Source: Symsagittifera roscoffensis
Taxonomy: Eukaryota; Xenacoelomorpha; Acoela; Convolutidae
DNA length: 64,000 bases
NCBI RefSeq assembly: GCF_963678635.1
Contig: NC_087071.1
Coordinates: 11,607,088-11,671,087, forward strand
Direction: 5' to 3'
Part shown: positions 20,251-31,572 of the stretch, in pieces
How positions within the stretch are numbered: the first letter of the stretch is position 1
Layout: each line of letters starts with the position of its first letter
Position numbers and translations under genes: made by a program
The notes under the pieces: generated by a model
Database searches by the model: none
Told to the model about the DNA's origin: nothing
Seen by the model: only the letters and a program-made list of their open reading frames with translations

Positions 20251-20640
20251 TCTATTCTTTTCAAGTTTGATTTGATTCGATTCTTTGACTCAAGTGAGTA
20301 ATTTAAATGATCAATCAGGATCTAGAAAAGAAATCACGAATGTCACACTTGTCAGTTTCACCTTAACATATATCGTTAAAATTTGCTTAAAACAGTTCAG
20401 ATAAAAAGATATTTATCCTAAAATTTGTTAAAATCAATTGGTTTCTAAAATTTTGGAATTCGACCTAAGATTGGACAGTCCAAACTTTGGATCTATTCCC
20501 AAGATCGTCATTCAGTTGTTCATGGTCACTAACCCCTACTTACACATGATCTTAATAACCTAACACATACCATAACATAACACACATATCACATGTTACA
20601 CACAACTTAATCTTTGGCCTAACACTCTTTCACACTTCAC
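20251..20640 (-). other. Spacer between pol tail and ORF1 in element C
   Basis: 390 bp of AT-rich sequence with no open frame. The equivalent position in B (48299-48785) is also non-coding, so a conserved non-coding gap separates pol from the accessory ORFs. It may hold a promoter, splice acceptor or ribosome entry signal, but none is recognisable. Confidence 0.45.
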
Positions 20641-21450
20641 TCAGCCTATACTTAAGTAATATTTCTTATGTAGATATACTTGTATGTTTGTATCAGAGAA
20701 TATCACGTGTACAAGCGCGTACAATTCCCGAGGATGCAGTCTTCCTCTGTTTGGATCGTACACTGGAAGCGAGAGCTCCTTCACGTCCATTTCCACAAGG
20801 AAGTCCCTCAGCCTCGTCAAAGACAAGACTAGGTTTTCTGGGTCCACGTGCTGCTTCTCTGTCGCCCTCGTTACCAAGAAGCATAAGTACTTTCCCGGTA
20901 TCTGCGACACATCCGGAGGTAAGGCTGCTACGCCCCCTATCCCTGGTCTTTACTTCCAAAGGAATTCCACGTTTTTGTATTCTCTCTTAAAATCTGCCGC
21001 TAACGCTGTCCTAAAACTCATGTCTGCGGTGATTGCTATCGCACATGTTCTGTTTGTGAGTATGAAATCACTGTCTGTTAGTATTATGTTACTTGAATAT
21101 TCATTCGGTAAATTAAAATATGACTCAACTACCCTGCCTATGCCAGGTTTCTTAGGTTCTTCGCCTGTTTCTGCTTCTAACTCTCCTGTTTCTCTTGCTA
21201 TTCTCAATTTTTTTATTATCAGGTTTTCAGTGTGGGTAAATCCTACCCCCACTCCCCGGACAAAAATATCCATCGGCGTCCCCGTCGATCGCATACCGGA
21301 CATCAAGTCAAGGTTAGAAGCTGGAATGAGAAGTTGTCCTTCCTGGGCAGCCCAGGAAGGATCATCTCGTTCGGTCTTAATGTATTTCGCGCTTTCACGA
21401 TCTACGTCTTGAATCGTAACGCTGGTCTTTTTATGGTCTGACCCAGCCAT
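20641..21450 (-). pseudogene. C-terminal tail of pol in element C, one internal stop
   Basis: The frame opens at 21450 with four codons (MAGS) that come from the inverted LTR fragment, then enters pol coding sequence with DIFVRGVGVGFTHTE and DSDFILTNRTCAIAITADMS. These match the region after integrase in element B. A TAA near 20950 interrupts it, but the same frame continues with RPGIGGVAALPPDVSQIPGK and CFLVTR to YYLSIG at 20641. B reads through the equivalent codon as glutamine, so the 89-residue downstream piece is the natural end of pol and not a separate gene. The function of this extension is unknown. Upstream pol domains are deleted in C. Confidence 0.7.
21251..21261 (-). promoter_or_regulatory. 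Internal copy of the PPT core (candidate central PPT), element C
   Basis: On the minus strand TTTTTGTCCGGGGAGTGGGGG lies within pol coding sequence. Its GTCCGGGGAGT core is identical to the PPT at the 3' LTR. The same feature occurs in B at 47683-47693. Confidence 0.45.
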
Positions 21451-21684
21451 GAGCTCACTATTTGCATGTAATTAAGTTAATTTGAGCGTTCTGGTCGAAG
21501 CCAGAGAACAGTAACGTTTTTGTCGACCCGATGTTGGAAAGACCACCGAAAAGCACTGGCTTGGTAGAGACTGTGAAAAGCATGCAAAGCTCTGTTTAGA
21601 CGCTAGCCAGTCGTCTTAAGACTTAGTTTTGTTATCCGTCGATATGTATCTTCCGGGCGAATGTTACATACATGTTTTTATGGC
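21440..21684 (+). repeat. Inverted LTR fragment inside element C
   Basis: This stretch is the reverse complement of the inner end of the neighbouring 5' LTR (to about 22140) and includes the first bases of the PBS. With 21915-22140 it forms a large palindrome around the leader. It joins the leader at GGCCAT, with about 4 bp of shared sequence (CCAT) at the breakpoint. Confidence 0.8.
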
Positions 21685-21885
21685 CGATCCCCCCACCCTT
21701 CCTGGTTCGTGAATTTTCGGTCTTAACTAGGTTAAAAAACTATTCACGGCAATCCGGAAGGCCTCCGCGTTCCGAACTACCCTTCCGCCCCGGCGGTTTA
21801 GGCCTATTAAGGGCGTTAATGTGAGCATCCGTTCGGCGTGGAGTGCTCGTTAACGGTTCCGCCGTTCATGATGTTATAAAAGAAT
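21685..21885 (-). other. 5' leader of element C
   Basis: About 200 bp that match the leader of D (56941-57145) and, for its first part, that of the G remnant (33497-33640). Identity with D stops at GATCGGCCAT, where the inverted LTR fragment begins. Confidence 0.7.
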
Positions 21886-21902
21886 AACACCCAGGAGCGC
21901 CA
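21886..21902 (-). promoter_or_regulatory. Primer-binding site candidate, element C
   Basis: The minus strand reads TGGCGCTCCTGGGTGTT, 12 bases after the LTR's ACA end. Its complement ends in CCA like a tRNA 3' end. The tRNA is not identified. Confidence 0.65.
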
Positions 21903-21914
21903 TAAAAACATGTA

Positions 21915-22841
21915 TGTTACATTCGCCCGGAAGATACATATCGACGGATAACAAAACTAAGTCTTAAGACGATTGGCTAGCGCCTAAACAGAGCTTTGTA
22001 TGCTTTTCACCGTCTCTACCAAGCCAGTACTTTTCGGTGGTCCTTCTAACATCGGGTCGACAAAAACGTTACTGTTCTCCGGCTTCGACCAGAACGCTCA
22101 AATTAACTTAATTACATGCAAATAGTGAGCTCATGGCTGGGTCTCAGTATCCCCAGACCACGAGGTCACTCCTAAAAACAGGGTTACTACTTATTATATT
22201 ACTATTGTTTTTGTTCAGTAGATAAAAATCATCATCTCCATCGAAGATGGATCAACCCTTTCCCCCAACTCCTAGCTCCTCATCCTTGTCAAAACTAATC
22301 CGAATATCAATTAGATTCAAGTCAGGACATGACAGGATGCTAAAAGTTCATATAATAGGCTAAAAGTTTCAGTCCCGAAACCCTTCCAGATTTGTGAATC
22401 CACTGAATCAAGCTCCTTAAGTTCGATTTCACAATAACACGGAAGGCTGTCTCTTTACCCTTCACCGTTGCTCGCAACGGCCTTGCAACTACTGTAGCAG
22501 CACAATAGTTGCAACTCGGAACGTCCTCTGCTATTCGTTGTCGTTTTCTTCAATTTCGATTTCTTCAATTTCGATAAAGTTGTTCTCGTCAGCGCAACTA
22601 ATGTTGTTGTGTTTCTTCTCTCGTTTTTTGTTAAAATGGCCGTTTCAGCATTTCTCAGAAATGTGACGTCATCATTCGAATTTTTGAAAATTTAAAACAC
22701 TAGAATATTCCAGCCCTCACCGTTTGGCTAAACGTTCCAATAACGCCCTTAGTTCTTAAAAACCACCAATCCGGAAGGCTTACTGCTAAAATTCCGAATT
22801 CTGCAGAGATTGCATTTTGGCCATTCTGGTCGAATGTCACA
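21915..22841 (-). repeat. 5' LTR of element C
   Basis: 927 bp, partner of 9562-10488, with TGTGACATTCG at its outer end and CGAATGTAACA at its inner end on the minus strand. Confidence 0.9.
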
Positions 22842-23711
22842 TTAAGAAAAATAGGCCCTATAACCATTGGCTCAAGAGTCAGGGACACTATCTGTTGTGT
22901 TTCTCTACCTCAAACCAGTCGGAGCCAATTCGGTTCGCTTGTGACATGAGACTACGACCCGTTACAGCTTAAAGGCTACTACCAAAATATCCCCCACTCT
23001 AGAAATGAGAACGTCCCCATACTTAGGTCTCAAAATACCCAAAATACGCGAACGCCGTTAAAAACCAGGTCGGAACAATCCGTTAAGTTACTTTTTATTA
23101 GACAGTGGAACTTTGATCCATTTCAGATGGATCAACCTAAAACTCGCCTTACCTCAACATAACAATCATAAAACACACTCTAGAAATTTAAATTGGGTAC
23201 TCACATCGCAGCACGCTCAAGAACTAGAAGTAATTAAGTTGGTAAGCAACTCGAGAACTAAATAATACAACTAGATGAGTTTAATGTTTATCAGTTTCAA
23301 TAACAGGAGCAAGTTTGAACTCTAGAATGTAGTTTTTTGTGAACCATTGGGACACTCAAGTTGTCCACCTTTCCATCGAAGGTTCACTCTAGTCCAGTTC
23401 GAATAATAGTCCAGTCGAACAATAATAGTCCAGTCCTCGGGAATACGCTTCCTTCTGTTTCAGATAGGACAGCTCTACTCTAGTCTTATTGTGACGGAAA
23501 TTGCGAATAGCAATTTCCTACTGTTTTATCTGGCAACTTTTCCGCGATTGTTACTCGATGGTTCTGACTTCACTTTTTCTGCTTTCAGTTGTCGCGAGAA
23601 AATCGTGCATGACAGGCCCCATTCGAATTTTTGAAAAATCAAATTTCACTCCAAAATTAAGTGCTCTCGTGTCTTTCAAGGTCAAACTTCCAAATATGAC
23701 CGACTGGCACA
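22842..23711 (-). repeat. Main part of A's 3' LTR
   Basis: A-type LTR, nearly identical to 31601-32510. It starts TGTGCCAGTCGG on the minus strand at 23711 and continues to the left of element C at 9561. Confidence 0.85.
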
Positions 23712-23723
23712 TACTCCCCGGAC
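23712..23723 (-). promoter_or_regulatory. Polypurine tract of element A
   Basis: GTCCGGGGAGTA on the minus strand, adjacent to the TGTG start of the 3' LTR. Confidence 0.8.
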
Positions 23724-24143
23724 TCAAGATTGGATGTCCTCATTGCGTGCTGTCGTCTGCCAGTGAGTCCCAAAAAACCGAGTGTTGCTCAAGGTACAGT
23801 GCCAGTGGTTATTTACAGAAGTTTGCAGCAGACTTAAGCTTATCTACACCCCAAAATTCACAGCCATGTAAAATTTTCACACTATCGCTAAACAGCAATC
23901 AAAATCTGCACACACCTGCACCCTTGAATTCTCGCTTTTCAAGCCAATCATTTAAAATTTCTTTTGTCCCATTCAATCAGGAAATTGTCATGCAACATTT
24001 TGATTTATATAGTAAATAATAGCATATGATTAACAAAATCTGATTCGTTAAAATTTCTCTTTCGTGAACCCAGATTTCATCCGGATTCACGCTCAAGCCC
24101 CCCTTCCCTCTCAAGACTCAAGATTTCTTCGAGCCACCCGCTC
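23724..24143 (-). other. 3' UTR of element A
   Basis: About 420 bp, near-identical to the remnant 36067-36421 and similar to 55513-55938 in B. No reading frame is supported. Confidence 0.6.
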
Positions 24144-24758
24144 ATTTTGCACTCTTCGCCTTGGAGTTACCGGACCCTGAAGTAATAGACACTCCAAACT
24201 GTCTCAACAGCGCTTCTTCATCATCGGAGCTAATCACGATCTCCTCCCAAGCCTTCAGCTGTTCATAGGATTGCATCCATTCCGTTTGCTCATGCAAACT
24301 CTTGGGTTGGGTAGTCCCTTCACCCTAGATTCCCGGTTCAAACAAAAGGAGTTGTGAAGGCTCAGGCTCACATTCTTCGCCAAGTCCTCCTCTAGTATCG
24401 ACTCCCTCGCTTTGGTGTTGTCTCTAGACACTTTACCCACTCTCTTCCATCCTGTCGTGATCGCATTTCGATGGGTTAACAGGGGTCTCTTGAAAGCTTC
24501 CGGTCCAATCTCGGCCTGGAACTGTCGATACTCCTTTTGATATTTTCTCATGTGATCTTTCGTTGTCATATATAACCAAGACGTCAGTGTCGCTCGAAAC
24601 CAGGGAAAGTACCTCAAGTGGCTCCATACGTGTCTGACTTCCATTGGTATGGCGAATACCTTGCATGCAGTCTCAAACAACTAGAGTCTCCTGCTGTAGT
24701 CTATCGCGTATATTGACTCAGCTGTTGGCGCCTTCGTTTCCCGATATTTCGTTATATT
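24144..24758 (-). pseudogene. C-terminal fragment of accessory ORF3 in element A
   Basis: The frame enters from the protease side with ETKAPTAESIYAIDY, meets a TAG where B has GAG, and continues LFETACKVFAIPMEVRHV, FPWFRATLTSWLY, EAFKRPLLTHRNAITTGWKR and LSLHNSFCLNRESR before a late frameshift. This aligns without gaps around APT...LFET with the end of ORF3 in C. It has been joined directly to the start of the RT region by an internal deletion. Confidence 0.75.
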
Positions 24759-26111
24759 CTCTTCTATCCGCTCTAGTACGTCCTTGATGGCTTTGAGCTG
24801 TTCATCTGTCAGTTTGCCCCTCAAATGTTCAATCTCCGGCAGAACCGGTTTATCAGTTTGCATTTCATCTTGTGTGGGCCGCTCTGGAAAGTTCGAACAG
24901 CTCGACAGCCCATCGTCCGTCTCTGACTTAAGTGATTTAACAAGACCCGAAGAACCTTTTATTTTCTGTAATCGTCTCAAGATACAAATTCTGTCCCTAT
25001 GATTGGGACAATCAACAACTTCATTTTGTTTTGAGTTCTCAGTCATTTCATATCGGGTTTTAACCGGTAAAGCATATCCCAGTTTCCTCCCTCTCTGTAT
25101 CGTGATCAGTGTATCAAGAGTATTCAACAAGAAACTGACGCAGAGGCCGCTCTTCGTTATCGAGAAGGATCTTCCTAAAACAGCAGCACTTTGACTATTA
25201 GGATTCGGAACTATACACACTTGCTTTTTGTCACTTAGTTCATTGTAATTTTTCATCCTCAAGCTTACGGTTGCCGCTTCATTCGCCTTTAGCCTCACCC
25301 TCCTACTCAAGAATACCGGTGCTTTGGTTTCATTTGCCATTATTAAATTTACCGGTTTGATTGCGTACATCCTATCCGGGTTCCGTATCCTGAAAATTGC
25401 GTTATTTAGACCAATCGCTACATCAAAGTTCCTGATGAAGTCTCTGCCCAAAATAAATTGGTCAGATTCATCTAGGTTTTCTACCACAAGAAAGCTCATC
25501 CACAGGTTACGTTCCCCCAGATTGAGGGCTATTATCGGCGTTCTGCCCAACACCCGCAGGGCCCCTTTATTTGCAGCTGACAGCCGTATTCTCGAGTCTA
25601 TCAAATCACCTTTGTTAAAGCCCATTCGTTCCCAAGTTTCGATTGGTATGACGCTCAAGACTGCTCCCGTATCAAGTAACCCACGTAACTGAGTCTTTTT
25701 GCCACTTATGTCTAGCACGTGCCCTGTCACATCTGCCTCTGTCCCGATGTGCATCGCATCTAGTTCAAGCATGGCGCAGTGTCCAATCGACCTCACTTTC
25801 AACTCTTCTTTCCCTACGTAGATTTGCCCAATTAGGTCTTCGTCGCATGTTATCATTGTTTTGGTATAGATGTTGATTCCATCTATATTTAGCATCACCT
25901 CGTGTGGACCATAAGCTTCAGTATACCTGTTATCAACACGTACCGACTTGCTGCCCCCACTCGTGAGTAGTGCTCTTAACGCTCTAGAAGTCGTTTGTGG
26001 GCTTATACAACTCAAGTAATCTGCGTACACGTCAATGTGCATTATTGTCTGGTCGCTCGGTTCGCTCAAGTTTCTGGTTACCTCGTGGCCGCCCACTGTG
26101 ATTATCGACAT
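24759..26111 (-). pseudogene. Retropepsin-like protease region of element A (pol start)
   Basis: A 450-codon open stretch with the aspartic protease motif LLDTGAVLSVIPIETW (catalytic Asp near residue 147) and the conserved downstream FILGRDFI near 219-226, typical of Ty3/gypsy retropepsins that cut Gag-Pol. It then runs through DDGLSSCSNFPERP and KPVLPEIEHL, the linker to RT, and breaks off at DVLER. RT, RNase H and integrase are absent. A missing base relative to B just upstream puts it out of frame with gag. The protease fold itself appears intact. Confidence 0.8.
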
Positions 26112-28494
26112 TATTCTAGCCCCGATTTTCGATATGCCGAATGGCTTTCCGTTACCATTTTTACAGTGTTACAATTTCCACTCTTTGTCGACCCCGATCC
26201 AGCTTCTGGTGTTGGATTCGACCCTGTCAATGCTTCGTTGAAATTCTGTCTTTCGATCTCCTGCTTTAGTCGTTGCTCTATTTCTTTCGCAGCCAGATCC
26301 TGTTTCACTTTGTTAATTGCTTCCGTCGCCGCTTTCTCATAATTTATCTCTAGAGAGTTCCCGGCTGTGGATTCTAACGCACCATTAACATGTGTTACAG
26401 CTTTCACTGTTTTCGTCGGCAATTCCGTGCTCGGTGCTCCTACGTTCCTAGATTCAAACTCGTTTTGTCTATTCCGCTGATTCTGCACCGCTGCTAATGC
26501 CAACTTATGTTTGGGGTGACTCTGGTCCTTGACCGCTTCCCAGAACGAGGGAAAATCCATTCTGAAGTGCCCTTCTTGGTTACAGAAGGAGCATCTCGCG
26601 CCTATCTTGATGATTAAGCCACTATAGTACTCGTGTTCCTCCTTCTGACTCATGTCTTCCTCATCCGGTGCGTATCCTAGACTCTTCATGCCTTGTTTGT
26701 ATGTTGTGCAGTCAGCCACGTGGTGATCCGCCGACCCGCAGTTCGCGCATGATCTGCGCTTTTCCATGTCATCTCTAGGCTTGTACCATGACGACCTCTG
26801 AGGTTGGCTTCCCCCTAGCGTGTTCCTGTTTTCTGAATATGAATATTTCTTAGGTTTCATCAGCATGTATTCCCGTGATTTCTGTCTCATTTCTTCTGGG
26901 GTCGGTGCGCTGTCTTTCGACAATGTGTAGTATGTTGCTAACATTGTTCTTAAGTCATCACTTTTTACCCCATCAATGAAATTCGAGGCGATGCTAAAGT
27001 TTCTTCTGTTTGTCGACTCCTCTGGGTCACTCCTTCTTCTCAAGCTCTCAAGGTCATCTAGGAACCGATCAATTGACTCATCGTCCCTCTGCCTTCTCTT
27101 TTCAAATCGCATCATCGCTTGTTGACCCTTCATGCCTGACCCGAGTCGATTCAGCAATATTTCGAAGATTTTGTCCGCGGTATCGCGTTCTTCTTCTTTC
27201 TTAGCAACCATGCATTTTAATGCCGTGCCTTCCAAGTTGCTGAGTATGGCTGTGCATGCCTGTTTTTCATCATTCAAGTTATCTTGCTCTAGATGTAATC
27301 TCATCACTTCCATCCAAGTGTCAATGCATCCAATCTTTTGGCTTCTTGAAAGTTTTTCTTGAGTTTCCCTCTCTCCTATCGCTCGAGTCAGTGTTCCTCG
27401 TGGCGAAGGCCTCTGGAGTCCTATTCATCATCTCCCAAGTGCTTGCCCACGTCATGGCATCCGGACCTGCGTTGCTGTTAGCTGTTGGGTCCCCCGGACC
27501 ACTCATTGTGTTTGATGTTCCATTTTTCATGATTGTTTTAGCAGTTGTTGGTGCTATGCTCACCGCATCCCGGGTTAAAGGCAACGGTGTCGATTGCCGT
27601 TTGTTCCTTTGTGGTTCCTTAAAGTCAACTCTGGTGCATTGCGTGCGATCCGCTGCCGGTCTTTCTTGTGAGGTAGAATTTCTCAAGATTGCATCCAATT
27701 TCGCCTGTATTGCACATGAACTTTCGGCCTGATTCCTGCTCATTGTGTCCATTCTCTTTTCCAGGCTACCTAATTGGCTGTTGACATCATCATATCGGTT
27801 TTTCAACTGTTGCATATCTTTTTTGATGTTCTTATCTCGTTCTTCATTGGTGGCATCTACCTTGTCTGACATCTGCTGGAGTCTCTCCTCTGTCGCCTTA
27901 GCCAGGTTAAAATAACTATCCAGATACTCGTGTTTGTTGTATTTCAACTCTTTCCTTATTAAGTCTCTATCTTCCTCACTGTACTTTAGTTTTTGTCGAT
28001 CTGATTTAATTTTGTCATCAGGTCGCCAAGCTCAAGAGTAGCTGTTTCATGGTCAACCGTTGTCCTGTTTTCGGCTGTAGCTTCTGTTCTGGCTTGTTCT
28101 TCTTTTAGGTCGGCTTCTGTCGTCTTCGTGTTCACCGTCCCAAATATTCGTGCTCTTTCAGTTTTTGATTCTTCAGCCGTGTTGTCTCTCGATTTCATTC
28201 CGACCATCATCGCCAACTTTTCTGTAAAAGATGTCTTCTTTACTTGAGAGTCGTCTTTCACTGTTTCTCGGGTATTGCCTGTTGTGTCTTCCAATGCGTC
28301 TATCGGCGAAAACTCCACGGTTTTTGGATTTTGATCTTCCATATGGGGCATCGGTGTGGATTCCGTTGTCTTCTTCTCCACTTCATCTACGCTCTGGTCT
28401 GGTGTCTCTAGATCGATTTCAATTGTGGCTCCGCCTGTTTGTCTTTAGCACCTTCTCTCGTCTTGTTCTCAATACTACTCCTCGTGCTGACCAT
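26111..28494 (-). pseudogene. gag of element A, frameshifted
   Basis: Gag starts at ATG 28494 (MVSTRSSIENKTREG) and is now split into four open pieces: 28494-28408, 28381-27986, 27947-27321 and 27313-26111. Order: charged N-terminal region, coiled coil (LAKATEERLQQMSDK), a capsid-like part with MMRFEKRRQRDDESIDRFL and NFIDGVKSDDLRTML as in Retrotrans_gag proteins, then two zinc knuckles. The first is C-x2-C-x4-H-x4-C (CANCGSADHHVADC). In the second the last cysteine is replaced by phenylalanine (GHFRMDF). Gag would form the particle and package RNA, but this copy cannot make it whole. Confidence 0.8.
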
Positions 28495-28975
28495 GCTAAC
28501 TAAAAAGTTATATTTTGTTTTCTTTGGGCCCATTGATGTCGTTCCGCGCAGCGACGAGTTATATTTCGTGTTTGATCCAGTTGACCTTTTTTCGAGCACC
28601 GGTACCCTACTCCGTCTCATTATTTCTATTTACAATTGCTCCTATTTACAATATTACTATGTACACAATTCTATTCTAAGAATAAAATTTTTTGTGAAAA
28701 AATTATTAAAAGGAAATATACAACGTGATAAAAACTATGTTTCCAGTTCTCTTTCAAAACCTTTCGAGAAACTTTCTTTATTTGTGGTCACAACCGTACC
28801 GGGTTCCGACTAGTCTTGTTCTGTTTTAATTCTGTCTTAAAATACTTATTGTAATTTTACTCCAATTTTTATACCGTCCCAACACTTCCAGTTACCGTCC
28901 CTACTCTTCTTTGTACCGTCCCAGGCTTCTTTTCTACTGCCCCAAGACTGTTCGGTACTGTCCCAGTACTTTTTG

Positions 28976-30055
28976 TCAGTGTCCCAAGACCCCTGTCCCG
29001 AGAGTACTATCCCAGGACCACTGTCCCAAGACTGTCCCAAGAGTACTGCCCCAAGGTTAGTGTCCCAAGACTACTGTCCCAAGACTACTGTCCCAAGACT
29101 ACTGTCCCAAGACTACTGTCCCAAGACTACTGTCCCAAGGCTAGTGTCCCAAGACTAGTGTCCCAAGACTACTGTCCCAAGACTCAAGACTAGTGTCCCA
29201 AGGCTACTGTCCCAAGACTACTGTCCCAAGACCACTGTCCCAAGGCTAGTGTCCAAGACTACTGTCCCAAGGCTAGTGTCCCAAGACTACTGTCCCAAGA
29301 CTACTGTCCCAAGGCTAGTGTCCCAAGACTAGTGTCCCAAGACTACTGTCCCAAGACTAGTGTCCCAAGGCTACTGTCCCAAGACTACTGTCCCAAGACT
29401 ACTGTCCCAAGACCACTGTCCCAAGGCTAGTGTCCCAAGACCACTGTCCCAAGGCTAGTGTCCCAAGACCACTGTCCCAAGGCCACTATCCCAAGACTAG
29501 TGTCCCAAGGCTTCTGTCCCAAGATTACTGTCCCAAGGCTAGTGTCCCAAGGCTACTATCCCAAGACTAGTGTCCCAAGACTACTGTCCCAAGGCTAGTG
29601 TCCCAAGACCACTGTCCCAAGACCATTATCCCAAGACCACTATCCCAAGACCACTGTCCCAAGACTAGTGTCCCAAGACCACTGTCCCAAGACCACTCCC
29701 CAAGGCTAGTGTCCCAAGACCACTGTCCCGAGACCACTATCCCAAGACCACTGTCCCAAGACCACTGTCCCAAAAATAGTGTCCCAAGACCACTGTCCCA
29801 AGACCACTGTCCCAAGACCACTGTCCCAAGACTAGTGTCCCAAGACCACTGTCCCAAGACCACTGTCCCAAGACCACTATCACAAGGCTGTACTGTCCCA
29901 AGACTGTACCAAGACTGCTCTGGTCCAAGACTGTCCCAGGAATGCACTGTCCCAAGACTGTCCCCAGACTGTACTACCCCAAGACTTCTTTGGCACTGTC
30001 CCAAGACTTCTCTGGTACTGTCCCAAGACTTCTTTGGCACTGTCCCAAGACTGTT
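28976..30055. repeat. 14-bp minisatellite in leader of A
   Basis: About 70 tandem copies of a 14-mer that on the element strand reads GTCTTGGGACAGTR with common variants CACTRG and TAGC. Because 14 is not a multiple of three, each frame cycles through a 14-residue repeat, and frames on both strands stay open for long stretches (for example 29567-30136). These should not be taken as genes. Confidence 0.95.
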
Positions 30056-30912
30056 AACAAGTGTCTGAGCGGTGGGACCTCTTTCTTCTTTGTTGTAGGG
30101 ACTTCTTGATTCACTGTACCTTGTACCACCACTCAAGCTCTAGTAAAAATATTCCCAAAAACCCTCTCTTAATGGCCAAATGCTGACCCCCTTTTTTTTA
30201 GTTACCTCTTTTTCAATGTTCCAAGCAACTTGAAACCAAAACTTGTGCGCAGGTATTTTGTGATCACCTATTCGTATAAAAACCAGACACAAATCCTCAC
30301 CGAAATTCAACAAAAATCTAAACAAGAAAAAATAATAAAAACAGAGAGATGAACCCACCTAAAATTCAAAGGTGACAAATGTCTACCTTCTATCGAAAAA
30401 AAAAGTCTGGTACCTAATTGCCACGCGTTTTCCTCCCCCCAACTAATGATCTTATTGGGTATCACCAGAATTGTCTATGTCCGTTCCACCCTACCAATCC
30501 GACCAGGGTACCTGCCTTAACTCGAGTTTAAATTTGTATATCCACCTATTATTACCAACGCGTGTTAATGACTAATGTAACTAAATCAACGATGTCGATC
30601 AATTAGTTACTCTAATGTCCCCCCTTTTTACAATTTGCAACCGCCAACCTCTAACCTAACCAGCCCCCCTTCTAACCTCCCCCCTTTTTAGCCGCCCTTC
30701 TTAAGCCTAAAATTACCTTAAGCACCGGGTGCTAAACCTCTCAAGAGAAAACCGTAGACCTGTCTCCAGGCCTGCTCAAGTAAAAACGTTCCTCAAAACC
30801 GGGGGATTTCGCTTATCCAATTTTACACTTATATGCTATAATGTAATGTGGATTTTAACGATACCCGTTCTGCCCAACTTGAGAACTCGAGAACTGCCAA
30901 ATCCGTCTTGGC

Positions 30913-31102
30913 TACTTTCCCACTCGACTGGTCACCTCTTCCAGTCAAGTCTCCTATTGGTTCAGCTCAAGTGCTCCTGAACCACTTTCCCACTCGGCTG
31001 GTCACCTCTTCCAGTCAAGTCTCCTATTGGTTCAGCTCAAGTGCTCCTGAACCACTTTCCCACTCGGCTGGTCACCTCTTCCAGTCAAGTCTCTTGGTTG
31101 TC
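30913..31102. repeat. 70-bp tandem repeat, about 2.7 copies, leader of A
   Basis: ACTTTCCCACTCGGCTGGTC recurs every 70 bp (about 30913, 30983, 31053). Two related copies stand in B's leader at 37738-37851 on the opposite strand. Confidence 0.85.
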
Positions 31103-31572
31103 CAGCTAAGTACCAAGCTATCTGAAAACCTTTGACAACGCCCCACACACGGGCACTTTATTGAGGTTACTGGGTTAAATTGCTAGGTTGATCGAAACGA
31201 TCGAACTTGTAAAACAGCATGGGTATACTATTTAATTAATATAAAGGTTTGATCCAACTAATTTGGTGTCAAAGTTACTGTCTTTTTTCGTTTTATGGTT
31301 TTTGTTCCTTTTTCTATTCTTTTTTGTTTTTTGTTTCGCTTTTTGTCTTTTTGCTCGTGTTTTTGTCCCCCTAGTTGCCCCCTTCTACTCGGTTAGCTAA
31401 GCCTCGTTCGGAGAGCGTACCAGGAAGTTTTCTCGAGTTTTCTTAAAAAGCTATCACGGTACAACCAGAAGGTTTGCACGTTCAAGCCGAACCGTTACCA
31501 CCGGTATTCTAGAATGGGCATGCAGCCCGGAGCTGTCTCAAGTGGGTTCGACTCCGTAGTCTTGATGTCGTA

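Larger units (their letters stand above)
9562..22841 (-). mobile_element. Element C: LTR element keeping accessory ORFs but lacking gag-pol
   Basis: Two 927-bp direct repeats, 9562-10488 and 21915-22841, differ at only about a dozen positions and have TGT...ACA ends with short inverted termini (TGTGACATTCG and CGAATGTTACA). A 3-bp TTA repeat flanks the whole, and the flanks rejoin into an uninterrupted A-type LTR, so C is a recent nested insertion of 13.3 kb. Reading on the minus strand: LTR, PBS, a 200-bp leader shared with element D, an inverted LTR fragment, the C-terminal tail of pol, then ORF1, ORF2, ORF3, 3' UTR, PPT and LTR. Gag, protease, RT, RNase H and the integrase core are missing. 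The element could move only with proteins made elsewhere. Confidence 0.9.
28495..31572 (-). other. 5' leader of element A
   Basis: About 3.1 kb between the PBS and gag. In element order it holds a 70-bp tandem repeat, C-rich then AT-rich unique sequence, and the 14-bp minisatellite. The equivalent order is found in B (37260-39427), which shows that the leader belongs to the element. No gene is supported. Confidence 0.7.

Noticed and set aside
20641-20910. Independent small gene of 89 codons in element C
   Set aside because: The frame joins the upstream pol tail across one TAA, and the homologous codon in B is sense.
28976-30055. CRISPR array or repetitive protein gene in the minisatellite
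   Set aside because: The 14-bp units are contiguous without spacers. The open frames exist on both strands only because the unit has few stops and a length not divisible by three.
31540-31560. tRNA-like GGGTTCGACTCC in the leader of A
   Set aside because: No matching acceptor stem, D-arm or anticodon arm at the right spacing on either strand.
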